Source: AP-15 sp963755435
GTDB taxonomy: Bacteria; Pseudomonadota; Alphaproteobacteria; ATCC43930; CGMCC-115725
Direction of reading: 5' to 3'
DNA length: 64,000 bases
NCBI GenBank assembly: GCA_963755435.1
Contig: CAVWJX010000016.1
Location: forward strand, 9,172-73,171
Below are positions 16,206-25,893 of the stretch, one piece after another. Within the stretch, counting starts at the first letter, position 1. Each line of letters begins with the position of its first letter. The notes below the pieces were generated by a model. The model was not told the DNA's origin. It saw only the letters and a program-made list of their open reading frames with translations, and ran no database searches. The position numbers and the translations under genes were made by a program.

Positions 16206-17462
16206 ATGACGAACAGGGACAGCGGCGATAGGAACCGGAAACCGTCACGGCGGCAGCTGCTGAGGGGTGCCGCTGCTGTTGCCGGAGCAGCGATCGGCGC
16301 CGATGCGGTGCGCGGGTTTCCGACGATCTGGGCGCAGAACACCAAGAATATCACCCTGATCATGATGGGCCCGCCGCAATCCGCGATCAAGCAAATCGCC
16401 GACCGGGCGACCAAGGATCTCGGCTTCACGGTCGTGATGCAGGTTGTCGATCAGGCAACCTTGACCCAGCGCTCGCTGACGCAACCAAAGAGCTTCGATA
16501 TCGTGAGCAACGACAACTCCACGATCAAGTACGTAGAACACGCGGGTGTATTTAAGCCGATCGCGGTCAAGGACTACAAGCTGGGGGACAAGACCTTGCC
16601 GATGTTCACCACCGGCAAGCTGCCGAACGGCGAGATGGTCTCGAGCCAGGGGCTGTCGCCGATGAGAACCGGGTTCTGGTCGGGGCCGGACGGCAAGAAG
16701 TTCGCCAGTCACCCGACCGACTGGCTGACGATGGTGCCAATATTGTTCAACGCCGACACGCTGGGTACCCGGCCGGATCTGGTGGGCGGCACGAACGCGG
16801 TGACCAGCTGGGCGCAGCTGCTCGACCCGAAATACAAAGGCAAGTCGGCGCTCTGCGATCTCCCCACCGTCGGCATCATGGATGTCGCAATGGCACTCGA
16901 GGCCAGCGGCACCATCAAATACGGCGACAAAGGCAACATGACCCGTGCCGAGATCGACAAGACCATCGACGCGATCGAGAAGATCAAGCGTTCTGGTCAG
17001 TTCCGCGCTTTCTGGACCAATTTCAACGAGTCGGTCAACCTGATGGCCGCGGGCGAGGTGGTGGTCCAGTCGATGTGGTCCCCAGCCGTCACCGCAGTCA
17101 AGGCGCACGGCATTCCTTGCTATTACGCCCCACTGAAGGAGGGGTATCGCGGCTGGAACATGGGACTGACGCCGATGGCGCATCTGAGCGGGCTAAAGCT
17201 CGACTGCGCGATCGAATACCTGAACTGGTACAATTCCGGCTGGCAGGGCGCGTTCATCGCCAAGACCGGCTATTACTCGCCGGTGCCCGAGACGGCGAAG
17301 AAGTTTCTGACAAAAGCCGAATGGGACTACTGGTACGACGGCAAGCCGGCCGCGGTCGATATGACGGACCCCTATGGGAACTCCAGGATAAGAAGGGCTC
17401 GGTGCGCGACGGCGGTTCGATGGACAATCGCGTCGATCACATCTCGGTCTGGAACACGGTAA
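16206..17462 (+). CDS. PotD-like ABC transporter substrate-binding protein (second copy, frameshifted C-terminus)
   Basis: This is a paralogue of the protein at 14799, sharing RGFPTIWAQN, KGNMTRAEIDKTID and GLTPMAHLSGLKLDCAIE over the whole length, and it has its own twin-arginine leader (PSRRQLLRG). As written the frame ends at 17462 in an arginine-rich stretch. The next frame continues the family as LQDKKGSVRDGGS to RRWLEFVAS and stops at 17515. One base is missing near 17380, so about 45 C-terminal residues are lost. Two binding proteins for one importer may widen specificity, or one may be redundant and decaying. Confidence 0.8.
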   Translation: MTNRDSGDRNRKPSRRQLLRGAAAVAGAAIGADAVRGFPTIWAQNTKNITLIMMGPPQSAIKQIADRATKDLGFTVVMQVVDQATLTQRSLTQPKSFDIVSNDNSTIKYVEHAGVFKPIAVKDYKLGDKTLPMFTTGKLPNGEMVSSQGLSPMRTGFWSGPDGKKFASHPTDWLTMVPILFNADTLGTRPDLVGGTNAVTSWAQLLDPKYKGKSALCDLPTVGIMDVAMALEASGTIKYGDKGNMTRAEIDKTIDAIEKIKRSGQFRAFWTNFNESVNLMAAGEVVVQSMWSPAVTAVKAHGIPCYYAPLKEGYRGWNMGLTPMAHLSGLKLDCAIEYLNWYNSGWQGAFIAKTGYYSPVPETAKKFLTKAEWDYWYDGKPAAVDMTDPYGNSRIRRARCATAVRWTIASITSRSGTR

Positions 17463-17588
17463 TGGACGAGGACCGCTACATGACGCGGCGCTGGCTCGAA
17501 TTCGTCGCCTCCTGATCTCCCACCCAGCCGCGCCACAGGGTATAGTTCCGAATGAAGCTCTCGCCCTCGCTCACCTCCTGGCTGCAAG

Positions 17589-18401
17589 TTGGCCCGCTGG
17601 CGCTTGTTCTTCGGCGTGCCGATGATTGTCGTGTTCATTGTCAGCTTCTTCGATTTCCAGCAAACGTCGATCATCCCGACCTTCATTCTCGACAATTATC
17701 AGGAGATCTTCGAGTCCGACCTCACCCTACGGCTCTATCTGAGCACGCTGCGGTTTGCGGTGATCGTCTGGGCGGTGACCTTGGTGATCGGCTTTACACT
17801 GGCGAATTTCCTGGTATTTCACGTCCGCAGCCTGATCGTAAAGCTCGGCCTGTTCGCCCTCGTCTCGGTGCCATTCTGGACTTCCAACATCATCCGCATG
17901 ATCGCATGGATTCCTTTTCTTGGCCGCGACGGGTTGGTCAACTCGGCGTTGTTGGATGCGCATGTCTTATCTCACCCGCTTACGTTTCTGCTGTTCTCAC
18001 GGTTTGCGGTGGTGGTCTCCTACGTCAATCTGTTCACCCTGTTTATGGTGGTGCCGATCTTTAATTCGATGGTGCGCATCGACCCCGCCCTGATCGAGGC
18101 GGCCAGGGATGCCGGCGCTTCGCGCTGGGGGATTTTGCGCGAGATCGTGCTGCCGCTGTCGAAAAGCGGCATCGCGCTCGGCACCATCTTCGTCGTCACC
18201 CAGGTGATGGGTGACTTCTTTGTCGTGCAGGTGATGAGCGGCGGGCAGAGCGCCTCGGTGGTCTCGGCATTGCAGCAGGAGATCGCCGCCATGCAATACC
18301 CGCCGGGCGCGGCGAGTGCGGTGGTTCTCGTCCTCGTCGTCCTGCTGATGGTCGCCGCCGTCTTGCGCGTCGTCGATGTGCGCAAGGAACTTGCAGCCTG
18401 A
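17589..18401 (+). CDS. PotB-like ABC transporter permease (frameshift near the N-terminus)
   Basis: A membrane permease of the spermidine/putrescine type with about six spans. The conserved cytoplasmic loop reads IDPALIEAARDAGASRWGILREIVLPLSKSG when followed across the EAA motif. The natural start is probably the ATG at 17552 (MKLSPSLTSWLQVGPLALV), which is in another frame from the rest (FFGVPMIVVFIVSFFD onwards). A one-base change near 17605 separates them. As written, translation would need the TTG at 17589. It is followed after 10 bases by the second permease. Confidence 0.8.
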   Translation: MARWRLFFGVPMIVVFIVSFFDFQQTSIIPTFILDNYQEIFESDLTLRLYLSTLRFAVIVWAVTLVIGFTLANFLVFHVRSLIVKLGLFALVSVPFWTSNIIRMIAWIPFLGRDGLVNSALLDAHVLSHPLTFLLFSRFAVVVSYVNLFTLFMVVPIFNSMVRIDPALIEAARDAGASRWGILREIVLPLSKSGIALGTIFVVTQVMGDFFVVQVMSGGQSASVVSALQQEIAAMQYPPGAASAVVLVLVVLLMVAAVLRVVDVRKELAA

Positions 18402-18411
18402 GGAAATCCGA

Positions 18412-19254
18412 ATGCGTGGTTCTGTTGCCCGCAACCGCCCCTGGACTTTCTATGCGCTCGCCCTGTTCTTCGGGCTCTACGTGGCGTTCATCTACGGACC
18501 CATGGCGGTGATCTACGTCCTCTCGTTCCAGGGACCCGCGGGCGGGATGACGTTCCCGCTCAGGGGCCTCTCCACGCACTGGTTCTACACTCTGTTGAGC
18601 GGCGGCAACCGCGCTGTCGACATCCCTGGCGCTTTCCACCGTTCGATCATCCTCGCCGCGACCGTCGGGGTGCTCACGGTGATGCTGTGCGTCGCGGCGG
18701 GGCTGGGCTTTCGCCGGCGCTTTCCGGGAGCGGCGTTCGTGTTCTACATGGCGATCGCGAGCTTGGTGTTGCCGGGCCTGTTTGTTGGCCTCGGCGTTTC
18801 GCTGGTGTTTCAGCTGCTCGGCTGGACCACCGACTGGCGGGTGTCCGGCCTCTTCACTCAGCTTACCTGGACATTGCCGTTCGGCCTATTGGTAATGATC
18901 TCGGTGATCGGGCGGTTCAACCGCTCCTGGGAAGAAGCCGCGACCGACCTCGGCGCCACCGCTTGGCAACGCACGCGCGAGGTGACCTTGCCGATCCTAT
19001 TGCCCGGCATCATCGGCGTGGCGCTGTTCGGCTTCACCCTCTCCTACGACGAGTTTCCACGCACCGTGCTGACCGCGGGCAGCGTGAACACGCTGCCGTT
19101 GGAGATCTGGGCGATGACGACGAACGTGACCTCGCCAGCACTCTACGCGGTGGGCACGGTGACCACGGCGGTGTCGTTCGTCGTCATCGTTGTCGCACTC
19201 GGCTCCATCGCCCTGATCCAACGGCGCCGGTTGCGCCGCGCTGCTGCAGAGTAA
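18412..19254 (+). CDS. PotC-like ABC transporter permease
   Basis: A 280-residue inner-membrane permease, intact, with six predicted spans beginning WTFYALALFFGLYVAFIYGP. The EAA loop reads WEEAATDLGATAWQRTREVT, followed by LPILLPGIIGVALFGFTLSYDEFPRT, where the SYDEF motif is typical of PotC. It should pair with the PotB-like subunit. ATG at 18412 is preceded by GAGGAAA. A ribosome reads on to the ATPase gene 18 bases later. Confidence 0.87.
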   Translation: MRGSVARNRPWTFYALALFFGLYVAFIYGPMAVIYVLSFQGPAGGMTFPLRGLSTHWFYTLLSGGNRAVDIPGAFHRSIILAATVGVLTVMLCVAAGLGFRRRFPGAAFVFYMAIASLVLPGLFVGLGVSLVFQLLGWTTDWRVSGLFTQLTWTLPFGLLVMISVIGRFNRSWEEAATDLGATAWQRTREVTLPILLPGIIGVALFGFTLSYDEFPRTVLTAGSVNTLPLEIWAMTTNVTSPALYAVGTVTTAVSFVVIVVALGSIALIQRRRLRRAAAE

Positions 19255-19272
19255 ACCGCAACGGAGATTGTC

Positions 19273-20530
19273 ATGGCCGCCGGACCGGCCCCGAACGGCA
19301 AGATCGAACTCGTCAATATCACCAAACGGTTCGCGGCCGGCGGTCGCCAATCTCGACTTGATCGTCGACGACGGCGCTTATTTCTGCCTCTTGGGCCCAA
19401 GCGGCTGCGGCAAGACCACGATCCTGCGGATGATCGCAGGTCACGAGTCGCCAACCGAGGGTCGGGTACTGATCGGCGGGCGCAACGTCGTCGGCCTGCC
19501 GCCGGTCGAGCACGGCACCGCAATGATGTTTCAGAGCTACGCGCTGTTCCCGCACCGCAGCGTGCTCGACAATGTCGCCTTTGCCTTGAAGATGCGCGGG
19601 GTGGCCAAGTCGACGCGCCATGCCAAGGCGCGCGAGCTGTTGGAAAAGGTCCGGCTCGAGGGGTTCGCGCAACGCCTGCCGTCGGAGCTTTCCGGCGGCC
19701 AGCAGCAGCGCGTGGCGCTGGCCCGCGCGCTGATCACCAATCCACGGGTGCTGCTGCTCCACGAGCCGCTGTCGGCGCTGGACGAGTATCTGCGCCTGCA
19801 GATGCGCGTGGCGCTGGCCCGCGCGCTGATCACCAATCCACGGGTGCTGCTGCTCCACGAGCCGCTGTCGGCGCTGGACGAGTATCTGCGCCTGCAGATG
19901 CGCGGCGAATTGCGACGGATGCAGCGCGAGCTCGGCATCACCTTCGTGCACGTCACCCACACGCAGCTGGAGGCGATCGGCGTCGCCGATACCGTCGTGG
20001 TCATGGAGCAGGGCAGGATCGAGCAGATGGCCTCGGCGCGGGACATTTTCGTCGCCCCGCGCACCGCTTACGTGGCGCGCTTCATGGGTGGGCAGAACGT
20101 GATCTCGGGCACCGTCGAGCGCGTGAGCGAGAGCCGCGCCTTGGCGGTCACCGGCGCCGGCGCACGGCTGGAGATCCCGCTCGGCGGCATGCGCGTCGCC
20201 GTGGGCGAGCCGGTCTCTGCCGCGGTGCGCCGCGATCGCGTCGCGGTGCGCCGCCCCGGGTCAGGCGAGAAGCGGCACGATCCGATCAATAGCGTCGATG
20301 GCGAGGTCCATGCGATCGAGAACCAGGGATCCTGGGTCAAGATCACGATCGACCTCGGCGCCGGCCAGGAATTTGTCGCCAACGTCGCCGAGAACGATTA
20401 CTTCGCGGACCCGATCGTCCTCGGCGAGCGTGCCGTCGCGAGTTGGCCGCCTGGCGACGTGCGCCTCTTGGAGGACGGCCGCGCGGCCAGCCCGGCGGCA
20501 CCGGTGCGGGCGCCCGCCGTCGCCGCCTGA
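19273..20530 (+). pseudogene. PotA-like ABC ATPase, frameshifted and with a duplicated Walker B segment
   Basis: The product should energise the PotB/C channel. Walker A is GPSGCGKTT, the signature is LSGGQQQRVALARAL and a C-terminal TOBE-like domain is present. Three defects are visible. The start frame (KIELVNITKRFAA) passes into the main frame (AVANLDLIVDDGAYF) only by a one-base shift near 19338. A 96-bp segment is exactly duplicated in tandem at 19708-19803 and 19804-19899, giving two Walker B/D-loop copies. In both copies the Walker B aspartate is histidine (LLLHEPLSALD). As written the protein is unlikely to be a working ATPase. Confidence 0.8.
19708..19899 (+). repeat. Exact 96-bp tandem duplication inside the ATPase gene
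   Basis: Bases 19708-19803 and 19804-19899 are identical, and the match runs five bases further. The unit encodes 32 residues, VALARALITNPRVLLLHEPL to LRLQMR, so the frame is kept. It repeats the end of the ABC signature, Walker B and the D-loop. The perfect identity implies a very recent event or an assembly artefact. Confidence 0.95.
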
Positions 20531-20552
20531 GGCGTATAAGAGGGGAACCCTG

Positions 20553-21982
20553 ATGTTCGATCTGGTGGTGAGCGGCGGGACGCACGTGCTGCCGACCGGG
20601 GCGGCGAGCGTGGATCTCGCGGTCGCCGGCGGCAAAATCGTTGCGATCGGCGCGCCGGGCAGTTTGGCGGCGCTAGGTGCGGCGCGGGTGATCGCCGCCG
20701 CCGGTCAGATCGTGATCCCGGGTGGGGTGGACCCGCATATTCACTGCAGTGCGCCGATGGTCATGCCCAACCAGCCGGAACCGACGGTCAGCGCTCCGCC
20801 CGCGCAGGTCAGCAAAGCCGCACTGTTCGGCGGCACGACGACCCTCATTGACTTCGTGCCGGTGCCCGAGGACGCGACGATTGGGGAGGCGGTCGAGCTT
20901 AGGCTGAAGGATTGGACCGGCGCCTGCTACTGCGACTACGGCCTGCACTTGATGCTGTTCGACTACATCAGCCCCAAAAAGCTCGGCGAGATCCCCGAGG
21001 CGATGCAGGCGGGTTACGCGACGGTCAAGATGTTCACCACCGACATTACCCCGGCGCGCATGGCGCGCATGGTGCCATTTGGAGATATCTGGGAGGTGAT
21101 CCAGGCGGTTGCGAAGGCCGGCGGGCTGACCTGCATCCATGCCGAGGATAATGACCTCGTCACGCATATGTACGAGAAGCTGACGCGCGAGGACCGCACC
21201 GGGTTCGAGAACCTGGCCGCGGTGCATACCACGCTGTCGGAGGATCTGGCGTTCAGCCGCGTCATCCGTCTGGCCGAGAGCGTGGAGGGTGCCGCGATGT
21301 ACATGGTCCACACCTCCGCAGCCACTGGCGTTGCCGCGATCGCCGCGGCCCGCGCTCGGGGGTTTCCGGTCTACGGCGAAACCCTGCACCAGTATCTGCT
21401 TTACAACTCCGCAGACTACAAGCGGCCGGGCGGTCAGATCTATCATACCTACCCGTCGCTGAAATTCCCCGAGGACCAGGCGGCGCTGTGGCGGGCGATG
21501 CGTCAGGGTGCCATCCAGTGCGTCGCCACCGACGAGGTCTGCTGTCCGCTCGAAGTGAAGCTGAAGGGCAGGAGCATCGACGACGTGATGGGCGGCAATT
21601 CCGGCGTCGAGCCGCGGGTGCCGCTGATGTACACACAAATGGTCCGCGAGCGCGGCTTCAGCCTGGAGGAGTTCGTCGCCCTCGTCTCCAGCAATGCCGC
21701 GAAGATCATGGGACTCTATCCGCGCAAGGGTGCGCTCGCCGTCGGTTCGGACGCCGACCTCGTGCTGCTCGATCCGGGCAAGCGGGGCCGATCCGCAAGG
21801 AGAACCTGCACGAGACCGACTATACGCCGTGGGAAGGCTGGGACGCGGCCGTTTGGCCGAGCATGACCATCCAGCGCGGCAAGGTCGCGGTGGAGAACGG
21901 CAAGCTGCTCGCCGGCCCAGCCGACGGCCGGTTCGTGCCACGCAAGATCGATGACGAGATCCGCAGCCGCCCGGCGCTTTAG
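20553..21982 (+). pseudogene. hydA: Dihydropyrimidinase/D-hydantoinase (frameshift before the last 65 residues)
   Basis: This amidohydrolase should open six-membered dihydropyrimidine or five-membered hydantoin rings to N-carbamoyl amino acids. The binuclear metal site is visible: GGVDPHIHCS, the carboxylated-lysine segment ATVKMFTTDI, CIHAEDND and VHTSAATG, with ATDEVCCP later. The frame runs 20553-21866, but from about 21788 the family continues in the next frame as IRKENLHETDYTPWEGW and ends at 21982. One G is missing from a GGGG run. The gene lies 23 bases after the ATPase and 39 before hyuA. Confidence 0.82.
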
Positions 21983-22020
21983 CCGCACTCGGCGGCAGGG
22001 CGATAAGGAACTCCGACGCC

Positions 22021-24099
22021 ATGAAAATGATCGGGATCGACGTCGGCGGCACCTTCACCGACCTCGTCTACGCCGATCCCGACAGCGGTGCCGTGGCGAT
22101 CCATAAGGTTGCCACCACACCCGAGGATCCCTCGATCGCGATGATGGACGGGATCGAAGGTCTGTGCGCGGCCGCAGGAGTGGCGCCAGGCGACATCGAA
22201 TTGGTGCTGCATGCGACGACGATCGCCACCAACGCAATCCTCGAACACGACGGCTGCACGGCCGGGATGCTGACGACGGAGGCCTTTCGCGACGTCTTGC
22301 ACATCGGCCGCCACCAGCGGCCGCAGCATTACTCGTTGCGCCAGGAGATTCCCTGGCAGGCGCACCCGCTGGTCCGCCGCCGCCACCGCAAGAGCGTGCC
22401 GGAGCGGCTCGCCGCCGACCGCCAGACCGTGCTGCTGCCGCTCGACGAGGCGGCCGTGCGCCGCGCCGCGCGGGAGCTGGGCGCGGAAGGGGTCGAGGCG
22501 GTCGCGGTGTGCTTTTTGTTTTCCTACCTCAATCCGGCGCACGAAGAGCGTGCCGCGGCGATTTTGCGCGACGAGCTTCCCGGCTGCTTTGTGACCACCT
22601 CCGCCGAAGTGGCACCACAGTTCCGCGAATTCGAGCGGTTTACCACCGCGGCCATCAATGCCTTCATCGGACCCAAGGTGCGCCTTTACGTCGCCCGTTT
22701 GGAGGAAGAGCTACGCGCCCGCGGCATGCCGGCGGATTTGCGCATCATGCGCTCCACCGGCGGGATCGCCACGCCCGCGCTGATTGCGCGCCTGCCGGTG
22801 CTCACCTTGCTATCCGGCCCGGCGGCCGGTGTGCTCGGCGGCGCCTGGGCTGGCGCCCTCTCGGGTCGGCGCAACCTGATCACTTTCGACGTCGGCGGCA
22901 CTTCGGCTGATATCGGCATCGTTCGCGACGGGGCCTTTGTCGAAGCCTCGGCGCGCGACACCCAGATCGCGGGCTACCCGGTACTGGTGCCGATGATCGA
23001 CATTCACACGATCGGTGCCGGCGGCGGCTCGATCGCGCAAGTCGATGGGGCGGGCGCCTTTCGCGTTGGCCCGCGCAGCGCGGGCGCCGTGCCCGGTCCG
23101 GCCGCCTACGGGCGCGGCGGATTCCTGCCGACGGTGACCGACGCCAACCTCTTCCTCGGCCGCCTCGATCCCGACCATTTTCTCGGGGGCGGGATGCGGC
23201 TCGACCCTGCAGCGGCGGAAAAGGCGATCGGGCGGCTGGCGGCGCAGCTCGGCGTGTCGTTGCCGGAGGCGGCGGAGGGCGTGCTGACCGTGCTGAACGC
23301 CAACATGGCCAACGCGATCCGCTCGCGGACGGTGGAGAAGGGGCTCGACCCGCGCGATTTCGCGCTGGTCGCGATGGGCGGGGCCGGGCCGCTGCACGGC
23401 GCCGAAGTGGCGCGCGTGCTCGGCATTCCGGAAGTGCTGGTGCCGCCCTATCCGGGCATCGCTTCGGCGATCGGGCTGCTAACCACCGACCTGAAATACG
23501 ACACGATCCGGACCGTATTCGGCCGCTTCGACCGGCTCGACGCGGCGCAGCTCGATGCCGATTTCGCCGCCATGCGCGCCGAGCTGGAGACGCAGCTGCG
23601 CGCCGACGGCGGCGACCCGGCCGCGGCACGCTTTCAGCGCGCGGCCGATTTGCGTTATCTCGGTCAAGGCTACGAGCTGCGGGTCGCCGCGCCCGACGGC
23701 AGCTTGAGCGCCGCGCTGCTGGATGGCCTACTGGCCGATTTCCATGCGCGCCATCAGGCAGAGTACGGCCACGGCTTCCCCGGCGAGGCGGTGGAGATCG
23801 TCAATCTACGCCTCACCGCGACCGCGCCTGCGACAAAGCTGCGCTGCGTCCCGCCGCCGCGCTCCGGCTCGCTCGCCGCCGCCCTCGTCCGCCGGGCGCC
23901 CTGCGTGTTCCGCACTCCCCAAGGGCTGCAGAGCTTTGATACGCCTCGCTACGAGCGCGACCGCCTGCCGCTCGAGGAACGGATCCCGGGGCCGGCCATC
24001 ATCCTGCAAACCGACAGCACCACTGTGACGCCGCCCGATGCACATTGCATCGCCGATCGCGGCGGCAATCTCACGATATATCTGCGAGGGCTGAGATGA
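22021..24099 (+). CDS. hyuA: Hydantoinase/oxoprolinase subunit A
   Basis: A 692-residue protein. The N-terminal actin-like ATPase part begins IGIDVGGTFTDLVY (residues 4-17), continues with VLHATTIATNAILEH, and carries LLSGPAAGVLGGAW and ITFDVGGTSADIGI near residues 262-300. The C-terminal part has AMGGAGPLHGAEVARVLGI. HyuA proteins work with HyuB in ATP-dependent opening of hydantoin-like rings, as in N-methylhydantoinase and 5-oxoprolinase. It is intact, follows the dihydropyrimidinase and overlaps hyuB by ATGA, so the two subunits are translationally coupled. Confidence 0.9.
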   Translation: MKMIGIDVGGTFTDLVYADPDSGAVAIHKVATTPEDPSIAMMDGIEGLCAAAGVAPGDIELVLHATTIATNAILEHDGCTAGMLTTEAFRDVLHIGRHQRPQHYSLRQEIPWQAHPLVRRRHRKSVPERLAADRQTVLLPLDEAAVRRAARELGAEGVEAVAVCFLFSYLNPAHEERAAAILRDELPGCFVTTSAEVAPQFREFERFTTAAINAFIGPKVRLYVARLEEELRARGMPADLRIMRSTGGIATPALIARLPVLTLLSGPAAGVLGGAWAGALSGRRNLITFDVGGTSADIGIVRDGAFVEASARDTQIAGYPVLVPMIDIHTIGAGGGSIAQVDGAGAFRVGPRSAGAVPGPAAYGRGGFLPTVTDANLFLGRLDPDHFLGGGMRLDPAAAEKAIGRLAAQLGVSLPEAAEGVLTVLNANMANAIRSRTVEKGLDPRDFALVAMGGAGPLHGAEVARVLGIPEVLVPPYPGIASAIGLLTTDLKYDTIRTVFGRFDRLDAAQLDADFAAMRAELETQLRADGGDPAAARFQRAADLRYLGQGYELRVAAPDGSLSAALLDGLLADFHARHQAEYGHGFPGEAVEIVNLRLTATAPATKLRCVPPPRSGSLAAALVRRAPCVFRTPQGLQSFDTPRYERDRLPLEERIPGPAIILQTDSTTVTPPDAHCIADRGGNLTIYLRGLR

Positions 24100-25887
24100 A
24101 CTCGTGTCGATGCGATCACCGTCAGCGTCATCCACGGCGCGCTCGAAACGATTGCGGTCGAGATGGGCTTCAAGCTGATGCGCATGGCGCATTTCTCGAT
24201 CATCCGCGAGTTGGAGGATTTCGGCGCCGCGATCATCGACCGGCACGGGCGGGGGATTGCCGAGTCGATGCAGTCGACGCCGCTTCAGTCGGGGCCGCTG
24301 CCCGGCTATGTGCGCGGCATGCTGCGCGTGCTCAGGGAACGCGGCGAGGAGCTTCGCCCCGGCGACGTCGTCATGCACAACGACCCCTATGCCGGCGCCA
24401 GTCACGGACCGGATGTCGGCTTTATCGTTCCTGTGTTTCGCGAGGGCGCGCTCGTCGGCTACACCGCGACCGCAGGGCATCACCTCGACATCGGCGCGCT
24501 GACGCCGGGCAGCTGCGGCATCGTCGATGCGATCGACGCTTACGCCGAAGGGCTGCAGTTCAAAGCAATCAAGGTCTATGAATTGGGGCGGCGGGTCGAG
24601 CCGGTCTGGCACATGCTGCGCGACAACATCCGCGCGTCCGACCTCGTGGTCGGCGACATGGAGGCGCAGGTCGCCGCCTGCCGCATTGGCGCCGAGCGGC
24701 TGCTCGAGCTGATTTCCCGGCACGGTCTCGATACCTTCGAGGCAGCTTGCGACGCGGCGCTGGAGCAAGCGGAAACGCTGATGCGAAATGCCATCGCCGC
24801 CCTCCCGGACGGGAGCTGGACGGCGCGAACGATGATCGACGGCTACAGCGACAGCGACGACCCGGCCCGCCGCGACCTGCCGATCGTCGCGACCGTCACC
24901 GTCGCCGGCGATCAGATGGTCGTGGATCTGACCGGTACCGCCCCTCAGATCGCCGACCGGCCGATCAATATGCCGTTCGAAGGCACCGTCGACATCGCCG
25001 TGTGGCTGACCATCCGCTCGATCCTCTTGGACACGGCGGTGCACGGCCACATCCCGGTCAACGAGGGGTTGACGCGGCCGATCCGTATCGTCGCGCCAAA
25101 GGGGTGCCTGGCCAATCCGATCTTTCCGGCACCGACCATTGCGCGCTTTGCCCCTGGCAACCAGCTCGCCGACACGGTGATGAAGGCGCTGGCCCAGGTG
25201 GTTCCGGAGCGGGTATCGGCCGGCATCGGCAATCTCCGCGTCATCGCCTTTTCCGGCGAACGGGCGGAGGGCGCGTGGGTGCATATGGAAATCTTCGAGG
25301 GCAGCTACGGCGGCAGGGACGGGGCGGACGGGATGGACGCGGTGGACACGCTTTACGCCAATACTCGCAACAACCCGGTCGAGGACATCGAAACCCATCT
25401 ACCATTGCGCGTGCGGCGGTACGAGCTGCGCACCGAGGCGATGGGCAACGGCCGCTGGCGCGGCGGCCTCGGCGCGGTGCGGGAGTTCGAGCTGTTGGCC
25501 GAAGGCGGCGTCTCGGTTGAGGGTGCCGGGCACCGTCATCGGCCCTGGGGCCTGGCCGGGGGCGAAGAGGGCCATCCGGCGACGCTGCAGCTGATCTCCG
25601 GGGAGACTGAGCGAGAGCTGCCTTCGAAGATGCCCTACCGACGGATGCGCGCCGGCGATCGCTTTCTGTGTATTGGCCCGTGCGGCGGCGGTTTCGGCCG
25701 GCCGGGCGAGCGCGCTGCCGAGGCGGTGCGAGAGGACGTGCTGGACGGACTGTTGAGCGTCGCCGCGGCGGCGCGCCATTTCGGTGTGATCCTGAACGCG
25801 GCGCTGGCGATCGATCCCGAGGCCACCGCCGAGGCCCGCGCCGCACTTTCCCAACCAATCGCCGCACTCAAGATTGCGGCGGCGTAG
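24096..25887 (+). CDS. hyuB: Hydantoinase/oxoprolinase subunit B (one-base insertion at codon 4)
   Basis: The natural start is the ATG at 24096, overlapping the hyuA stop. ATG AAC TCG is followed by one extra T at 24105, after which the family frame continues as VDAITVSVIHGALETIAVEMG. As written, only the ATG at 24163 opens the long frame, which loses about 22 residues. The rest is complete: PGDVVMHNDPYAGASHGPDV, TATAGHHLDIGA and VWLTIRSILLDT. It forms the ring-opening complex with HyuA. It ends 6 bases from the convergent rutA gene. Confidence 0.87.
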
Positions 25888-25893
25888 GCGCGG

